Shown here piece by piece: positions 16,962 through 26,261 of a stretch of 64,000 nt of DNA (its first letter is position 1; each line of letters opens with the position of its first letter). The notes under the pieces are model-generated. The model saw only the letters and a list, made by a program, of their open reading frames with translations, was not told where the DNA came from and ran no database searches. The translations under genes were made by a program, and so were the position numbers. The stretch is from Candidatus Kuenenia stuttgartensis (GTDB lineage Bacteria > Planctomycetota > Phycisphaerae > Phycisphaerales > SM1A02), in NCBI GenBank assembly GCA_945902075.1, contig CAMDMA010000001.1:62001-126000 (forward strand). The letters run 5' to 3'.

Positions 16962-18326
16962 TCACGCTGCCTTTCGACCCACCTGCTCCATCGGGATCGC
17001 GAACCAAAAGCGCGATCCCTGACCCACTTCGGAATCAACCCCAATTTGACCGCCATGCATTGCTTCGACAATATTGCGACAGAGGTTGAGACCGAGTCCG
17101 GTACCTTTCGCAAACTTTTCGTGGGTATCGACTCGATAGAACTTGCCAAACAAACGCGGCATGGCGTGGACTGGCACACCAAGGCCGTTATCGCGCACAG
17201 AGACGACAACAGATCTCGCAAGGTTGTCGATGTCAATTTCGACTGCGACTCGTCCGCCATCCGGTGTGTACTTCAACGCATTGGAAAGAAGGTTGAGTAA
17301 GACCTGCTTCAATAGCCCCCGATCCGCTGAGACAGTCGCGCCTCGCACGGAGCGGGAAATCGAAAGGGCAATGTGTCGGCGATTGGCTTCACTCTGTTGT
17401 TCCGCGACGCATTCGGAAGAAAGCGCGGCAAGGTCGACATCTCCTAGGTCCGCGCGTGCCATGCCGCTTTCGATACGTTCGATATCAAGCATCTGATCAA
17501 CGAGTGCGACCAACCGATCCGTCTCCGTAAGAATGATCCGCGCAAACTCCACGCGTTGCGCATCATCTGAAACTTCGCAGTCAGCGAGCATTTCCGCGGA
17601 GGCGCGCAAGGAACTCAGTGGTGTGCGCAGTTCGTGATTTGCTTTGGCGACGAATTCGTCCTTGATGCGATCTGTCTCTCGCTCGACCCGTACATCGCGC
17701 ACAACAATCGATGCGAGCCGTTCTTCGCTCCCTCCGATGTTTGCGATGTGGATAACGACGGGCGTGAGCCCGGGATCACGTAACGCACACTCGATGCGGC
17801 GTCGCTCGGTTCCTCCGGCGGCGACGACACCAGTAACGGCCCGCATGACCATCGGTGGTAAGGATTCGATCGCATGTCGGGTGCCAGCGATTGCTGCGCG
17901 CTCGCCAAGCATGGCCCTCGCCGATGCATTCGCGAAGCGGGTTTCGCCATGAAGATCAACGAGTACGACCGCGTCGCCGAGCGCATCGAGCAATTTCGTT
18001 CGTTCGCCAGAACGAATTTCAATCGCCTTCGAGCGCAACACCTCGTCGTGAGCCAACGAAGATGTTGATGCGGCTCGCAATCCGTCCGATTCGGCTGCGC
18101 CCCTCGCGGTCGCGGTCGGTCCAAACATCAAGGTGCTCGCAGCTCCGATTGCAGCCCCAGCCACCGCCGTGAGCCACGGCTGGATCACCCCGTCGCTCAG
18201 CGCAGCAGCGATCCCTGCAAGGACCATCGACGCGCCAATAGCGACAATCGGAACACCTGATCGAACGATCTCCGGTTCCGCAGACGCGGCCGCATCACCC
18301 CGAGGATTTCGTTCAGTTTGAGTCAT
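16962..18326 (-). CDS. Membrane-bound sensor histidine kinase
   Basis: 454 aa. Two adjacent hydrophobic segments (about 25-70) anchor it with almost no periplasmic loop, suggesting an internal or membrane signal. A PAS-like region follows (about 110-220: DALGDAVVLVDLHGETRFANASARAML). The HisKA box NHELRTPLSS carries the phosphorylated His (about 230). The ATPase domain has the N box LLNLLSNALKYTP, G1 DNGLGVP and G2 GTGLGLNLC. It very probably phosphorylates the single-domain regulator encoded 3 bp downstream. Confidence 0.92.
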   Translation of the reverse strand: MTQTERNPRGDAAASAEPEIVRSGVPIVAIGASMVLAGIAAALSDGVIQPWLTAVAGAAIGAASTLMFGPTATARGAAESDGLRAASTSSLAHDEVLRSKAIEIRSGERTKLLDALGDAVVLVDLHGETRFANASARAMLGERAAIAGTRHAIESLPPMVMRAVTGVVAAGGTERRRIECALRDPGLTPVVIHIANIGGSEERLASIVVRDVRVERETDRIKDEFVAKANHELRTPLSSLRASAEMLADCEVSDDAQRVEFARIILTETDRLVALVDQMLDIERIESGMARADLGDVDLAALSSECVAEQQSEANRRHIALSISRSVRGATVSADRGLLKQVLLNLLSNALKYTPDGGRVAVEIDIDNLARSVVVSVRDNGLGVPVHAMPRLFGKFYRVDTHEKFAKGTGLGLNLCRNIVEAMHGGQIGVDSEVGQGSRFWFAIPMEQVGRKAA

Positions 18327-18359
18327 GATGGAACGCCTCAGTTTCAGGCGCGAAGCCAG

Positions 18360-19577
18360 TCATTCCGCTTCCGCAACTGCGAAAGCGCGTCGGGCAATCG
18401 ACGAGTTTGGATCAAGTTTGAGTGCCTCAGCCATGATCTCAAGGCCCTCTTTCGACTTCCCGGCGTACTGCAGTGCGAGTCCAAGGGCAACAAGTGATTC
18501 GATACTTTTTGGTGCACGCACGACTGCGAGCCGGTGCCAGCGCACAGCTTCGTCGAATCGTCCATTGCGCTCCGCAACAATTCCACGCAGCGTGTATCCA
18601 GCTGCGTCGCTCGAGAGTAGTGCGACCAAACGGTCAGCCGCCTGCTCGGCCCGCGGGAGATCATTGCTTGCGACCGCAGATGTGGCGAGATCACGCCACG
18701 CCTCTGCATCTTCCGGATACGCGCGCGTTTGATCGGTAAATACCATTCGAGCTTCGCTCATCCGACCGAGCATCGCGAGAGAGCGACCTTCGTTTCGATA
18801 GACATCATTCGGAATCTCTTGCCTTCGGCCCGTGGTATCTCGAGCAGCAAGCGATCGTTGTCGACGCGCAGCATCGAGACAAGCCTGCCATTCACCCGCA
18901 CTGAAGTATGCCGAAACAAGCTTCTCCGCAAGAAGTGGCGCCTCTGCATCAATCACCAGGGCGCGTTCGTAACTTCGAGCAGCCGATGGGTAGTCCTGAT
19001 TGAGCATCGAGATCTCGCCGAGGAGTTCGTGCATCGCAGCGTTATGTTCGAAATGAGCAAGCTTGGGAAGAAGCAGCATTCGCGCATCATCAAGCCGTCG
19101 CTCCGCGATCATCACCTCCGCGGCGGCTAGAAAGTATGCCACTCGGTCGGGTGCTAGTTCTGCCGCCTTGGTGTAGTCCTCCACGGCTTTCGCACTCTCG
19201 CTCCAACGCTGATGGACAATGCCGCGGTAGTAATACGGATCTGCAAGTGTCGGATCGCATTCGATCGCCTTTGCAAATGCTTCGAGAGATCGATCAAGCC
19301 GCTTCGCCTCAAGCTCAATTCGGCCAAGGAGCGACCAATACCGTGCTTCCTTGTCGCTACGAGCAATTGCTGACCCAATCTCTTTCCGAGCTTTTTCAAT
19401 CTCGCCGGATTCGAATGCCTGCTGGGCTTGGTCATAATTGACAACACTCGTCGTGCGGCGAAAGCGCTCATCCGCCTCGCGCCGCGCCTCAAGTCCACTG
19501 GTTCGCGGCGCACATGCAGTTCCAACCCCAATAAGGAGTATGGTCGAAATCAAGGCAGTTGCAGTTTGCGTGCGCAT
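18360..19577 (-). CDS. TPR-repeat lipoprotein of the pilus cluster
   Basis: 405 aa. The signal peptide ends in a lipobox-like GTAC (Cys22). At least six tetratricopeptide repeats follow (for example ARYWSLLGRIELEAKRLDRSLEAF, ADPYYYRGIVHQRW, NAAMHELLGEISML, ESLVALGLALQYAGKSKEGL). It probably acts as an outer-membrane pilotin or secretin-assembly factor, like PilF/PilW-type TPR lipoproteins; that role is inferred from its position directly after the secretin gene. The stop lies 33 bp before the kinase start. Confidence 0.8.
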   Translation of the reverse strand: MRTQTATALISTILLIGVGTACAPRTSGLEARREADERFRRTTSVVNYDQAQQAFESGEIEKARKEIGSAIARSDKEARYWSLLGRIELEAKRLDRSLEAFAKAIECDPTLADPYYYRGIVHQRWSESAKAVEDYTKAAELAPDRVAYFLAAAEVMIAERRLDDARMLLLPKLAHFEHNAAMHELLGEISMLNQDYPSAARSYERALVIDAEAPLLAEKLVSAYFSAGEWQACLDAARRQRSLAARDTTGRRQEIPNDVYRNEGRSLAMLGRMSEARMVFTDQTRAYPEDAEAWRDLATSAVASNDLPRAEQAADRLVALLSSDAAGYTLRGIVAERNGRFDEAVRWHRLAVVRAPKSIESLVALGLALQYAGKSKEGLEIMAEALKLDPNSSIARRAFAVAEAE

Positions 19578-19666
19578 GGTGTTCCTTTGTGCAGAGACTC
19601 GAACGAAACCGCGCCCTCTTCGGGCGCGGCGTCGTGTGCAATAGTGTTTCGGCTTTTTTCAGCGGG

Positions 19667-21949
19667 TTATTCAGCGGGCGATTCCGAAATCATCGCGAAC
19701 CTCGACCAACACTGTTCGGTTATTGAATCGATGCTCCACGCGAACCACGTGAACGGACTGGTCGCAGTAGACACAGCTGAAAATTCCATCTCAGTTGGAG
19801 CCAGATCACCGATTGAATCGGTCGATTTGGACATTGCCTCGAACTCGGGACCGTTGTCCGACTCTGGGCCGTCCTCATCATTTGAAGAGGCTGTCACTAT
19901 CGGTGACTCGATCGATACTTCCGCGTTCGCGACAGCACGTGGCGTGGGAACAGCCGACTCGAGCGAAAGTTCGCGATTGGCAGTCGAAGTCAAATTGCTC
20001 GCAGTGTTCGACGGCATTTCGGGAACTGTGACCCCAATATTTTTCTCGACTGCGCCGCGATCAATCGTGGCTGCAGAGCCTTGCCCGGTCGCCGGCATTA
20101 CCGCTGGAGCATCCGAAGGCGCACCTTCGCCATCGTTCGGCAACGCTGAGTCCCGCGGCATGTCGAGCATTCGCTGCATCATGCTGCGTTCATAATTGAT
20201 GTCTGCCGCGCTTCCACCCGAGCGGAGTTCTTCGCGCATGCGCACCATTTCTGGCTGAACATGCGATAACCGAAGGGAGTTTTCGACATGGTGCAACGCA
20301 AGTGCGCGGTCACCTTTCGCAAGCGCATCGAGTGCCTTCTGGTTTTGCGCAGTCGTCAGGGTGTCACGAGACCAGGGGAGAAGCCCTTCACGCGCACCGA
20401 TCCGCACCGCCGATGCAAACTGCTCGGCTTCGTCGGACCAGATCTTTGCGATGTCATCCTTCACGATCGTCGGTGTCACAAGGAAGATGATCTCAGTCCG
20501 CTTTAGTGTGTCGTCATATCCCTTAAATGCGTCGCCGATGATCGGGACGTCACCAAGTCCAGGAACTTGGCGTCGATCGATCGTTGTCTTTTCCTTGAAG
20601 AGACCACCGAGCACAAGTGTCTGCCCACTTTTCACTCGGACGTTTGTCACGATTTCATTGGTATCTTCGCTCGGTACAGGAAGCGTCGATCCTTGCGAGT
20701 CGGTCAGCTGCTCGGTCTTCGCCTCGCTCAGACTCGGCGCAAGTTCCATTCGGATTGACCCATCTGACGAGATGAACGGCCGGAAGATGAGCTTGATACC
20801 TGAGTCAAGGAATTCGACGCTCTGCGTCGTTGAGGTCTGGGTCGTTGTGGACGTGAGGTATCCGACGCGCTTGCCGATGAGAATTTGCGCACGCTGGCGG
20901 TTGAGAGCCATCACGCGTGGGCGGGCAAGAACTGTCGTGTCCGTGACGCTGTCAAGCATCCGAAGAAACACGGCAACATCATCTGAAACAACACCAACCT
21001 TGATTGTTGAGTCTTGCTTGAGATCGGTGACTTGCGTGCTTGTCGAATTGGCGACGCCCTCCGTCTGATTCACTTTTCCGTCGAAAAGGTCCTGCGCACC
21101 AGACAACGGACTCGTCAGGCTCGCCATGTCAAGATTTCCGATGATCGATACGTCGACACCAAAGCCGTCTTTTTGATCAACGTCAGTGCTTACGATCGTT
21201 GCCTCGACGACAACTTGTGCTGGAGGCGTATCAATTTCCTTCAGCAGTTGCTCGATGGCCTTCAAATTCTCGGGATAGTCACTGACCACGAGCATTCCTT
21301 GAAACGCCCAGCTGTCTGTTCCCCCGTCAGTCGCGGAAGCCTGAAAGCCCTTATCGACATCACCTACGAACGAAACTTTGCCCGCCTCGGAGAGGATCGG
21401 CGCAATGAACTCCCCTGCATCCTTGGCATTCAAATACTCGAGAGGAAAATTTCGGCTCGTCTTCTTCATACGCGAGCGCGTGAGGTCATCCCACTCCTCG
21501 CGAGTGTAAATGTAGACAAAGTTTCCCGACTCTTCGAGAAAGAGGTCGTTCGAGCGAAGTAATACGTCGAGCGCCTCGACAACGGTGACATCAAAGAGAT
21601 TGGCTGTCACCGTTCCTGAGACGCCCTTCGATGCAACGATATTGCGTCGACTCTGCATCGACAGCATTTGCAGGGCCTGCAGAATGTCGGTGTCTTGAAA
21701 TTGCACCGTGAATGTTTCAGCAACTGGCTGCCCTTCGGTGGGCTTCATTTGTGCCGCACCCGTCGCTGCAGGCGTTGGAGGCGTAGGAGCTTGGGCGAAA
21801 ACGACGCTCGCGGCCGCGAGGGTCGCAATGAACGTGGCTCGATGAGAGAGCACCCTAAATCGTCGGCACATAGCGCGCGGGGCGGTGGTGTGTGGAGTGT
21901 TGTTCGTCATGGTGTGATTCGGCGTGGCATTCGGCGTGGTATTCATCAT
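19667..21949 (-). CDS. gspD: Secretin (GspD/PilQ family) with long C-terminal extension
   Basis: 760 aa outer-membrane channel. Residues 1-24 are an Asn/Thr/Pro low-complexity stretch from repeats at the start codon; the signal peptide proper ends near SVVFAQA (about 53). An STN-like N-domain (about 78-150), a secretin N domain (about 160-245) and the secretin core (about 300-500, with VPGLGDVPIIGDAF about 463-476 and IIFLVTPTIV) are clear. The last 260 residues are an acidic, Ser/Ala-rich, partly helical extension not usual in secretins. It is preceded by PilM-P-like genes in PilMNOPQ order. Confidence 0.92.
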   Translation of the reverse strand: MMNTTPNATPNHTMTNNTPHTTAPRAMCRRFRVLSHRATFIATLAAASVVFAQAPTPPTPAATGAAQMKPTEGQPVAETFTVQFQDTDILQALQMLSMQSRRNIVASKGVSGTVTANLFDVTVVEALDVLLRSNDLFLEESGNFVYIYTREEWDDLTRSRMKKTSRNFPLEYLNAKDAGEFIAPILSEAGKVSFVGDVDKGFQASATDGGTDSWAFQGMLVVSDYPENLKAIEQLLKEIDTPPAQVVVEATIVSTDVDQKDGFGVDVSIIGNLDMASLTSPLSGAQDLFDGKVNQTEGVANSTSTQVTDLKQDSTIKVGVVSDDVAVFLRMLDSVTDTTVLARPRVMALNRQRAQILIGKRVGYLTSTTTQTSTTQSVEFLDSGIKLIFRPFISSDGSIRMELAPSLSEAKTEQLTDSQGSTLPVPSEDTNEIVTNVRVKSGQTLVLGGLFKEKTTIDRRQVPGLGDVPIIGDAFKGYDDTLKRTEIIFLVTPTIVKDDIAKIWSDEAEQFASAVRIGAREGLLPWSRDTLTTAQNQKALDALAKGDRALALHHVENSLRLSHVQPEMVRMREELRSGGSAADINYERSMMQRMLDMPRDSALPNDGEGAPSDAPAVMPATGQGSAATIDRGAVEKNIGVTVPEMPSNTASNLTSTANRELSLESAVPTPRAVANAEVSIESPIVTASSNDEDGPESDNGPEFEAMSKSTDSIGDLAPTEMEFSAVSTATSPFTWFAWSIDSITEQCWSRFAMISESPAE

Positions 21950-21993
21950 GGCGTGTTCCGCATTCGCGCTTCATTCGCGCGTCACTCTGAAGT

Positions 21994-22617
21994 TCACTCG
22001 ACGCTCGATCTTGGACTCGTTGGAAATCCGCGTAGCCTCAATTCAAACCGCGCTCCGTCATGCTCGATCACCGCTGCACTCTCGAGAAGCTCGATGAGTA
22101 CGAACCGGACGCCGTCCGCACCTTCAAGTGCGTCGCCGACCCGATAGGTCCTCCCATCAATCACAGCTATGGACAGGCCACGCCCGGCTGACTGCAATCG
22201 GAACCGCTCCGCTGCGCGCCGCACCGTTTCAATCACTTCCAACCGTCGATCATCGGCCGTTGGAAGCTGTGCCTTCGGCTCTATCGCCGCAGCGACTGGA
22301 ACTGGTACTTGCGGAGTTGGATTGGGGAATGTGTAGGAGTCAATCCGGAACGGATCTGATCGAATGTCGTCGGTGACGACGAAACCTGAATCAAACTCAA
22401 CTGGTGGCGCATCGACAACCAACGTCTCCGTTGGATCGTCTGCAATCGCGGTCTTCGGGAGGCTCGTCAAGATGCGAATTCGTGCCCACAGAAGAAGTCC
22501 CGCGGGCTTCACCCACGCGACAACCGCAAAGACGGTGAGTAACGCGATCGCGCTCCGCCGACTGCGAAACCAACTTACTTTTGCGGTCACTCGAGCATTG
22601 CCTGCTTCAGTTTTCAT
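21994..22617 (-). CDS. PilP/GspC-like inner-membrane protein
   Basis: 207 aa. One N-terminal membrane helix (about 22-46), a Pro-rich linker (TFPNPTPQVPVPVAAA), and a C-terminal beta module with GLSIAVIDGRTYRVGDAL...FVLIELLESAAVIEHDG. That module resembles the HR/PilP domain linking the inner-membrane platform to the secretin. Position between the PilO-like gene and the secretin fits PilP. It overlaps the PilO-like gene by 4 bp (ATGA at 22614-22617). Sequence similarity is weak, so the call leans on order and topology. Confidence 0.6.
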   Translation of the reverse strand: MKTEAGNARVTAKVSWFRSRRSAIALLTVFAVVAWVKPAGLLLWARIRILTSLPKTAIADDPTETLVVDAPPVEFDSGFVVTDDIRSDPFRIDSYTFPNPTPQVPVPVAAAIEPKAQLPTADDRRLEVIETVRRAAERFRLQSAGRGLSIAVIDGRTYRVGDALEGADGVRFVLIELLESAAVIEHDGARFELRLRGFPTSPRSSVE

Positions 22618-23234
22618 GGTTCCTCCGTGGCAGCGTCTCCGATCGGCGCACTCGCCGATCCATAGACAGCGTCTAATTCGATTCGCGCCTCAACGAAACC
22701 CGCAGGGCTCGATGACTTCGCATTGGGAGCTTGATCAGCCACACGCGAAATCTCGATCCTGATTGGGCGCACAAGCTTTCGATCACCCTCTGCACGCGCG
22801 AGAATTTCCATAACGCGCGCAAAACTCGCTGTCATTTCAACAGTGACTGGAACTGCGCTGTAGCCGCTTGCCGACGGCATCGCGGGGACGACATCGCCTG
22901 CCACAATAGTTTGCGTCCCCACATCAGGACCAGCACCAATTGCAAGCATGCGCATCAGTGCGCCCTGATCTGCTTCCGAGGGAATATTGCGAAGCACCTG
23001 GCGCGATGCGACGCGCGCAGACTCCACCACCGCTCGCACCGCATCTCGTTCTCTTGTGAGTGTGTCAAATTGGGAGGCGCGCGAAAGCAGCCGACCTGAC
23101 TCGACTGCGCGAACCTCCGCACGCGTCCATGCGGGATATACGCTGAAACCACCAACCGCTCCGAACATCATCAACGCAGCCGCAAAGACGGAGAGTGACG
23201 CAGTTGATGGTCGACCACGCATAAAACTCTTCAC
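22614..23234 (-). CDS. PilO/GspM-like inner-membrane protein
   Basis: About 206 aa from a GTG at 23234, chosen over the track's 23291 because it overlaps the upstream stop (GTGA) and has a strong GGGAGG about 6 nt before it. One membrane helix (VFAAALMMFGAVGGF) is followed by a coiled coil (LLSRASQFDTLTRERDAVRAVVES) and a ferredoxin-like fold typical of PilO. It would pair with the PilN-like protein as the periplasmic alignment complex. Confidence 0.65.
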   Translation of the reverse strand: MKSFMRGRPSTASLSVFAAALMMFGAVGGFSVYPAWTRAEVRAVESGRLLSRASQFDTLTRERDAVRAVVESARVASRQVLRNIPSEADQGALMRMLAIGAGPDVGTQTIVAGDVVPAMPSASGYSAVPVTVEMTASFARVMEILARAEGDRKLVRPIRIEISRVADQAPNAKSSSPAGFVEARIELDAVYGSASAPIGDAATEEP

Positions 23235-23902
23235 TTCGTACCTCCCGCTTGCTCGTCCGTAGATGCGCCTGCGATAACGGGAAGCTTCCATCGCCGATCA
23301 AGGTCGACCGTGAAAGTCACCCGGAATTCACGTGCATTTCGCCCAAGAAACTCACGACTTCGGCTCGATTCAAGGCTGACCTTTGAGACCGGCGCAAGAC
23401 CACCAAGCGCATCGACAATCGCACCAACATCTGACTCATCTGCCGCGATCCCGGATATTTCACCGCGTAGTTCGCGTGGCGCATCATTCTCTTTGCCGCT
23501 GCGTCGCACCTTCCGATTTGTCCCCTGCACATTTGCGTATTCGAGACCAATGCGCTCGAGAAGCGCGCCGCGCGGAAGACTCGAAGCAATCGCCTGTACG
23601 ACGCCACTCGCCGGGATCGGTACGCCGATCTTTCGTTGAACATCAAGTTTGGCTTGAATGTCAGACTGCTCATTCGCGAGTTGGGTGAGCTCCTGTTCAA
23701 TGGCGACAACTGGTGCACCCGACTGCTGCGCACCCTCGTAGAGAACTGTTGAATGCACATCGAGCCATCTTGCTCCTACGTACATCGCAAGCGTTGCCGC
23801 GAACAATCCCGATGCAGCGCGATAGATGCTGCGCGTCGATCGACCGCGGGAAACACGTGATGTTGTCGCTTGAGGAAGAAGTTCGAACGATCGATTGCTC
23901 AT
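23231..23902 (-). CDS. PilN/GspL-like inner-membrane protein
   Basis: About 223 aa from ATG 23902, which overlaps the PilM-like stop (ATGA) and has GGAG upstream; the track's 23965 start is 63 bp too early. The cytoplasmic N-terminus SNRSFELLPQATTS is where PilN binds PilM (INLLP-like motif; here FELLP). A membrane helix follows (LFAATLAMYVGARWL), then a coiled coil (VAIEQELTQLANEQSDIQAKL) and a periplasmic domain. Confidence 0.68.
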   Translation of the reverse strand: MSNRSFELLPQATTSRVSRGRSTRSIYRAASGLFAATLAMYVGARWLDVHSTVLYEGAQQSGAPVVAIEQELTQLANEQSDIQAKLDVQRKIGVPIPASGVVQAIASSLPRGALLERIGLEYANVQGTNRKVRRSGKENDAPRELRGEISGIAADESDVGAIVDALGGLAPVSKVSLESSRSREFLGRNAREFRVTFTVDLDRRWKLPVIAGASTDEQAGGTK

Positions 23903-24990
23903 GCGGCGACTCCATTCCCACGCGAATAACGGCCGCGACATGACAGCCCGTACGCGGCGATCCACGTGGCTGCGCCTTCGCGTTGAAAGTTGGCATCCGT
24001 TGCGGTTGCCGTTGGTAATTCCGCTTCAAACGCGCCGACGCTGGCGCGGCAGGTTTCCTCGATGATTCCGGCAAGCCTTGGTTCGAAACTATGCGGACCG
24101 GACAAAATGACCCTCGAAGGTTGGCCGCCACGAAACGTCACGCCGAAGTAGCGAAGACAGAGCGCGAGTTCGCCGGCGATCGCATCGATTGTCGGGCGCG
24201 TCGCTGCGAGCGCAGCCTCCTCCGCGACAGCATCGACGGTTGGTGCAACTCCGCGAATCGCCGCGATACGCCTTGCTCGAAGCACAGACGCAGAGCCGAG
24301 GGGGATGGCAAGCCGAGTCGACACTGCATGATCAAGCGCATCACCACCAAGTGCGATTTCGCGGCAAAAGGCGATTCGATCGCCACGAAGAACAAGCACT
24401 GTGGAACCAAAGTTTTCGATGTGAAGCACGGCGCGAATGTTTGTTAGGTCGGCATCGCGGCGTGTCCGACGTCCGAGCGCGCGGGCAATTGCTGCGAAGC
24501 GTGGTTCGACCGAAATTGGCTCGAAGCCCGCATCAATCAGTACGTCAAGCGCAGCCTCCAACTCAACAATGTTTGCTGAAACCACAAGCTGTTCTTCTCG
24601 TCCATCCGTCCCAGCTTGGGGAGCGCCAGTCGGCACAGAGTCTGCCACGATCGTTTCGCGCGGCATCGCGCTTCGCTCGGATGCTTCCCACGCGACCGCC
24701 TCGTGAAGGTCGTTCCCTACGAGTGCGGGAAGCCGCGCGACGTGCATCCGCGCAAATGGACTCGGTAGTCCGACAACAACCTCGCGACCCACGAATCGCT
24801 CGCGACGCATCGCGTTCGCAGCCGCTCGCGCACGCTCGACAAGATCTGCTGCAGGCTCGATACGCGCAGTTGTGCGAATCCTCGGTTCATCCACCCCAAG
24901 ACGCACCTGCATCGCGCGCGGCGTGTCAGCACCGAGATCAAGACCGATTGGACCAATGTTGTTCTGCCACGGCATTCGCCAACAGGGCAT
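23899..24990 (-). CDS. pilM: PilM-like actin-fold pilus assembly protein
   Basis: 363 aa from ATG 24990, chosen because GGAGGT lies 4 nt upstream; the track's 25011 start adds only 7 residues. Phosphate-1-like IGLDLGADTPRAMQV, a VVVGLPSPFARMHVARLP segment and a phosphate-2-like AVLHIENFGSTVLVLRGDRIAFCREI match the PilM/FtsA-like ATPase fold. It is cytoplasmic and recruits the PilN N-terminus. The first gene of the PilM-N-O-P-secretin block, 130 bp downstream of the GspH-like gene. Confidence 0.8.
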   Translation of the reverse strand: MPCWRMPWQNNIGPIGLDLGADTPRAMQVRLGVDEPRIRTTARIEPAADLVERARAAANAMRRERFVGREVVVGLPSPFARMHVARLPALVGNDLHEAVAWEASERSAMPRETIVADSVPTGAPQAGTDGREEQLVVSANIVELEAALDVLIDAGFEPISVEPRFAAIARALGRRTRRDADLTNIRAVLHIENFGSTVLVLRGDRIAFCREIALGGDALDHAVSTRLAIPLGSASVLRARRIAAIRGVAPTVDAVAEEAALAATRPTIDAIAGELALCLRYFGVTFRGGQPSRVILSGPHSFEPRLAGIIEETCRASVGAFEAELPTATATDANFQREGAATWIAAYGLSCRGRYSRGNGVAA

Positions 24991-25121
24991 GGAAACCTCC
25001 GAGTCGCACAAGTGCGGCCTTTGGTGTCGTCGGCGTTTCGAGTGGCGCGCTTTGGCTCGGTTCTGCGGACCGTCGGGAATTCACCGGGATCTCACAGGTG
25101 TTCCGTCACGTCCATGCGCAG

Positions 25122-25721
25122 TTACTGCGCGTTTGCGAGCCGCATGACTCGAACCTTTCCCGTGAGCGGCGAAAGTTGGAGTCGATAGGCAGCATCCGGC
25201 GAGCGGAGGATCAAAGTGCCGCCAGTTCCTGGCAAACCTCCCGGTGCGACCGTGCCTCCGAGTTCATCGAAAGTAATGCTCCTCCCGCCGCTATCGATAC
25301 TCACGCCCTCAACACGAACGCTCGCGTAGCGACCGTCGTTGGAGAGATTCGTCATATACGCACCAGCTGTGGAACCACCACCGAGTGGATCATGGAGATA
25401 GTCGGCGGTTGCCGCGTCAAATGGCTCAGTGAGCGCATCCTCACTCACGCGAATCAGGCACCAGCCGCTTCCATCCGCGAAGAAATGCACACGACGGAAT
25501 CCTTGATTCGCGAGCGCATCACTCTGCGCAAAGGAAATATCAGAGATCAGCGCGCGCACCGCGGCTTGCGTGTCGAAATCTCCACGACCACTCATCGATG
25601 GAATGAGAATCGCCGCAGCGAGCCCAAGGATCGAGACGACAATTAGAACCTCAATGAGCGTATACGCGCGGCGAATCGCATGAATGGAAGTGTGGCATGG
25701 TCGCGTCATATGTATCGACAC
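25122..25721 (-). CDS. Minor pseudopilin, GspH/FimT-like
   Basis: 199 aa from a GTG at 25721 (or 195 aa from ATG 25709). The class III signal RRAYTLIEVLIVVSILGLAAAILIP has Ala instead of Gly at -1, with Glu at +5. The body carries the GspH-like pattern (AVRALISDISFAQSDALANQGFRRVHF) typical of minor pseudopilins at the pilus tip. The Ala at -1 is tolerated by some prepilin peptidases. It directly follows the unknown membrane protein gene: the stop of one and the start of the next are adjacent. Confidence 0.82.
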   Translation of the reverse strand: MSIHMTRPCHTSIHAIRRAYTLIEVLIVVSILGLAAAILIPSMSGRGDFDTQAAVRALISDISFAQSDALANQGFRRVHFFADGSGWCLIRVSEDALTEPFDAATADYLHDPLGGGSTAGAYMTNLSNDGRYASVRVEGVSIDSGGRSITFDELGGTVAPGGLPGTGGTLILRSPDAAYRLQLSPLTGKVRVMRLANAQ

Positions 25722-26132
25722 TTACTCGTTTCGCATCGCGTCGCGCAATTTGCTGTAGTCGATCTCGAGCTTGATCTTGTCGACTGGCATCTCATTAAAG
25801 TTTCCGATCGTGGTACGAACACGCCCACTCGTGAGCAGCGCGCGCAAGTCTGCAATCTCGCGACGAATCTCGCGCAACTCATTCACGAGTTCCGCGCGCT
25901 GGCGGCCGGAATCAAGCGCTTCTGATGTTCGATCGGCAATATCACTCTGCTGCATGGTGAGCGCGCTGGGTGCTGGTGGACCCGCGTCGGCTCGACCAAG
26001 GATTGGCGTTCCCGTAAGAAGAAGCGCCGCAACCCCGAGTCCACCAAACGCCGCAGCGGCGACGATGCGGAATCGGGTCCCGGAGCGGTTCGGCGGTTGG
26101 ATTGGTCGATCAGTGTTCGCGTTGAATTTCAT
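25722..26132 (-). CDS. Unrecognised membrane protein with coiled coil inside the pilus operon
   Basis: 136 aa from ATG 26132 (the track's 26186 adds 18 residues without better support). One membrane helix (IVAAAAFGGLGVAALLLTG) precedes a predicted periplasmic coiled coil (SGRQRAELVNELREIRREIADLRALL). The C-terminus (FNEMPVDKIKLEIDYSKLRDAMRNE) is charged. I do not recognise a family. It lies between two pseudopilin genes on the same strand, so it is probably a pilus assembly component. Topology resembles small coupling proteins, nothing more specific. Confidence 0.6.
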   Translation of the reverse strand: MKFNANTDRPIQPPNRSGTRFRIVAAAAFGGLGVAALLLTGTPILGRADAGPPAPSALTMQQSDIADRTSEALDSGRQRAELVNELREIRREIADLRALLTSGRVRTTIGNFNEMPVDKIKLEIDYSKLRDAMRNE

Positions 26133-26261
26133 GGTTTTCCCCACGTCTTCTATCGTCGCGCGCGAAGTCAAACTCCCGCGAGTCATGGCGAATACGACGA
26201 ATCCCGCGTCAAGAGACCTGCTTCATCGAAACACTTGCTGCAGGCGCTGCGATCCGCACGC

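Noticed and set aside
24189-25646. Plus-strand 485-aa ORF
   Set aside because: It lies opposite pilM and the GspH-like gene; composition is Arg/Ser/Gln-rich with no family signature, as expected for a GC-rich shadow frame.
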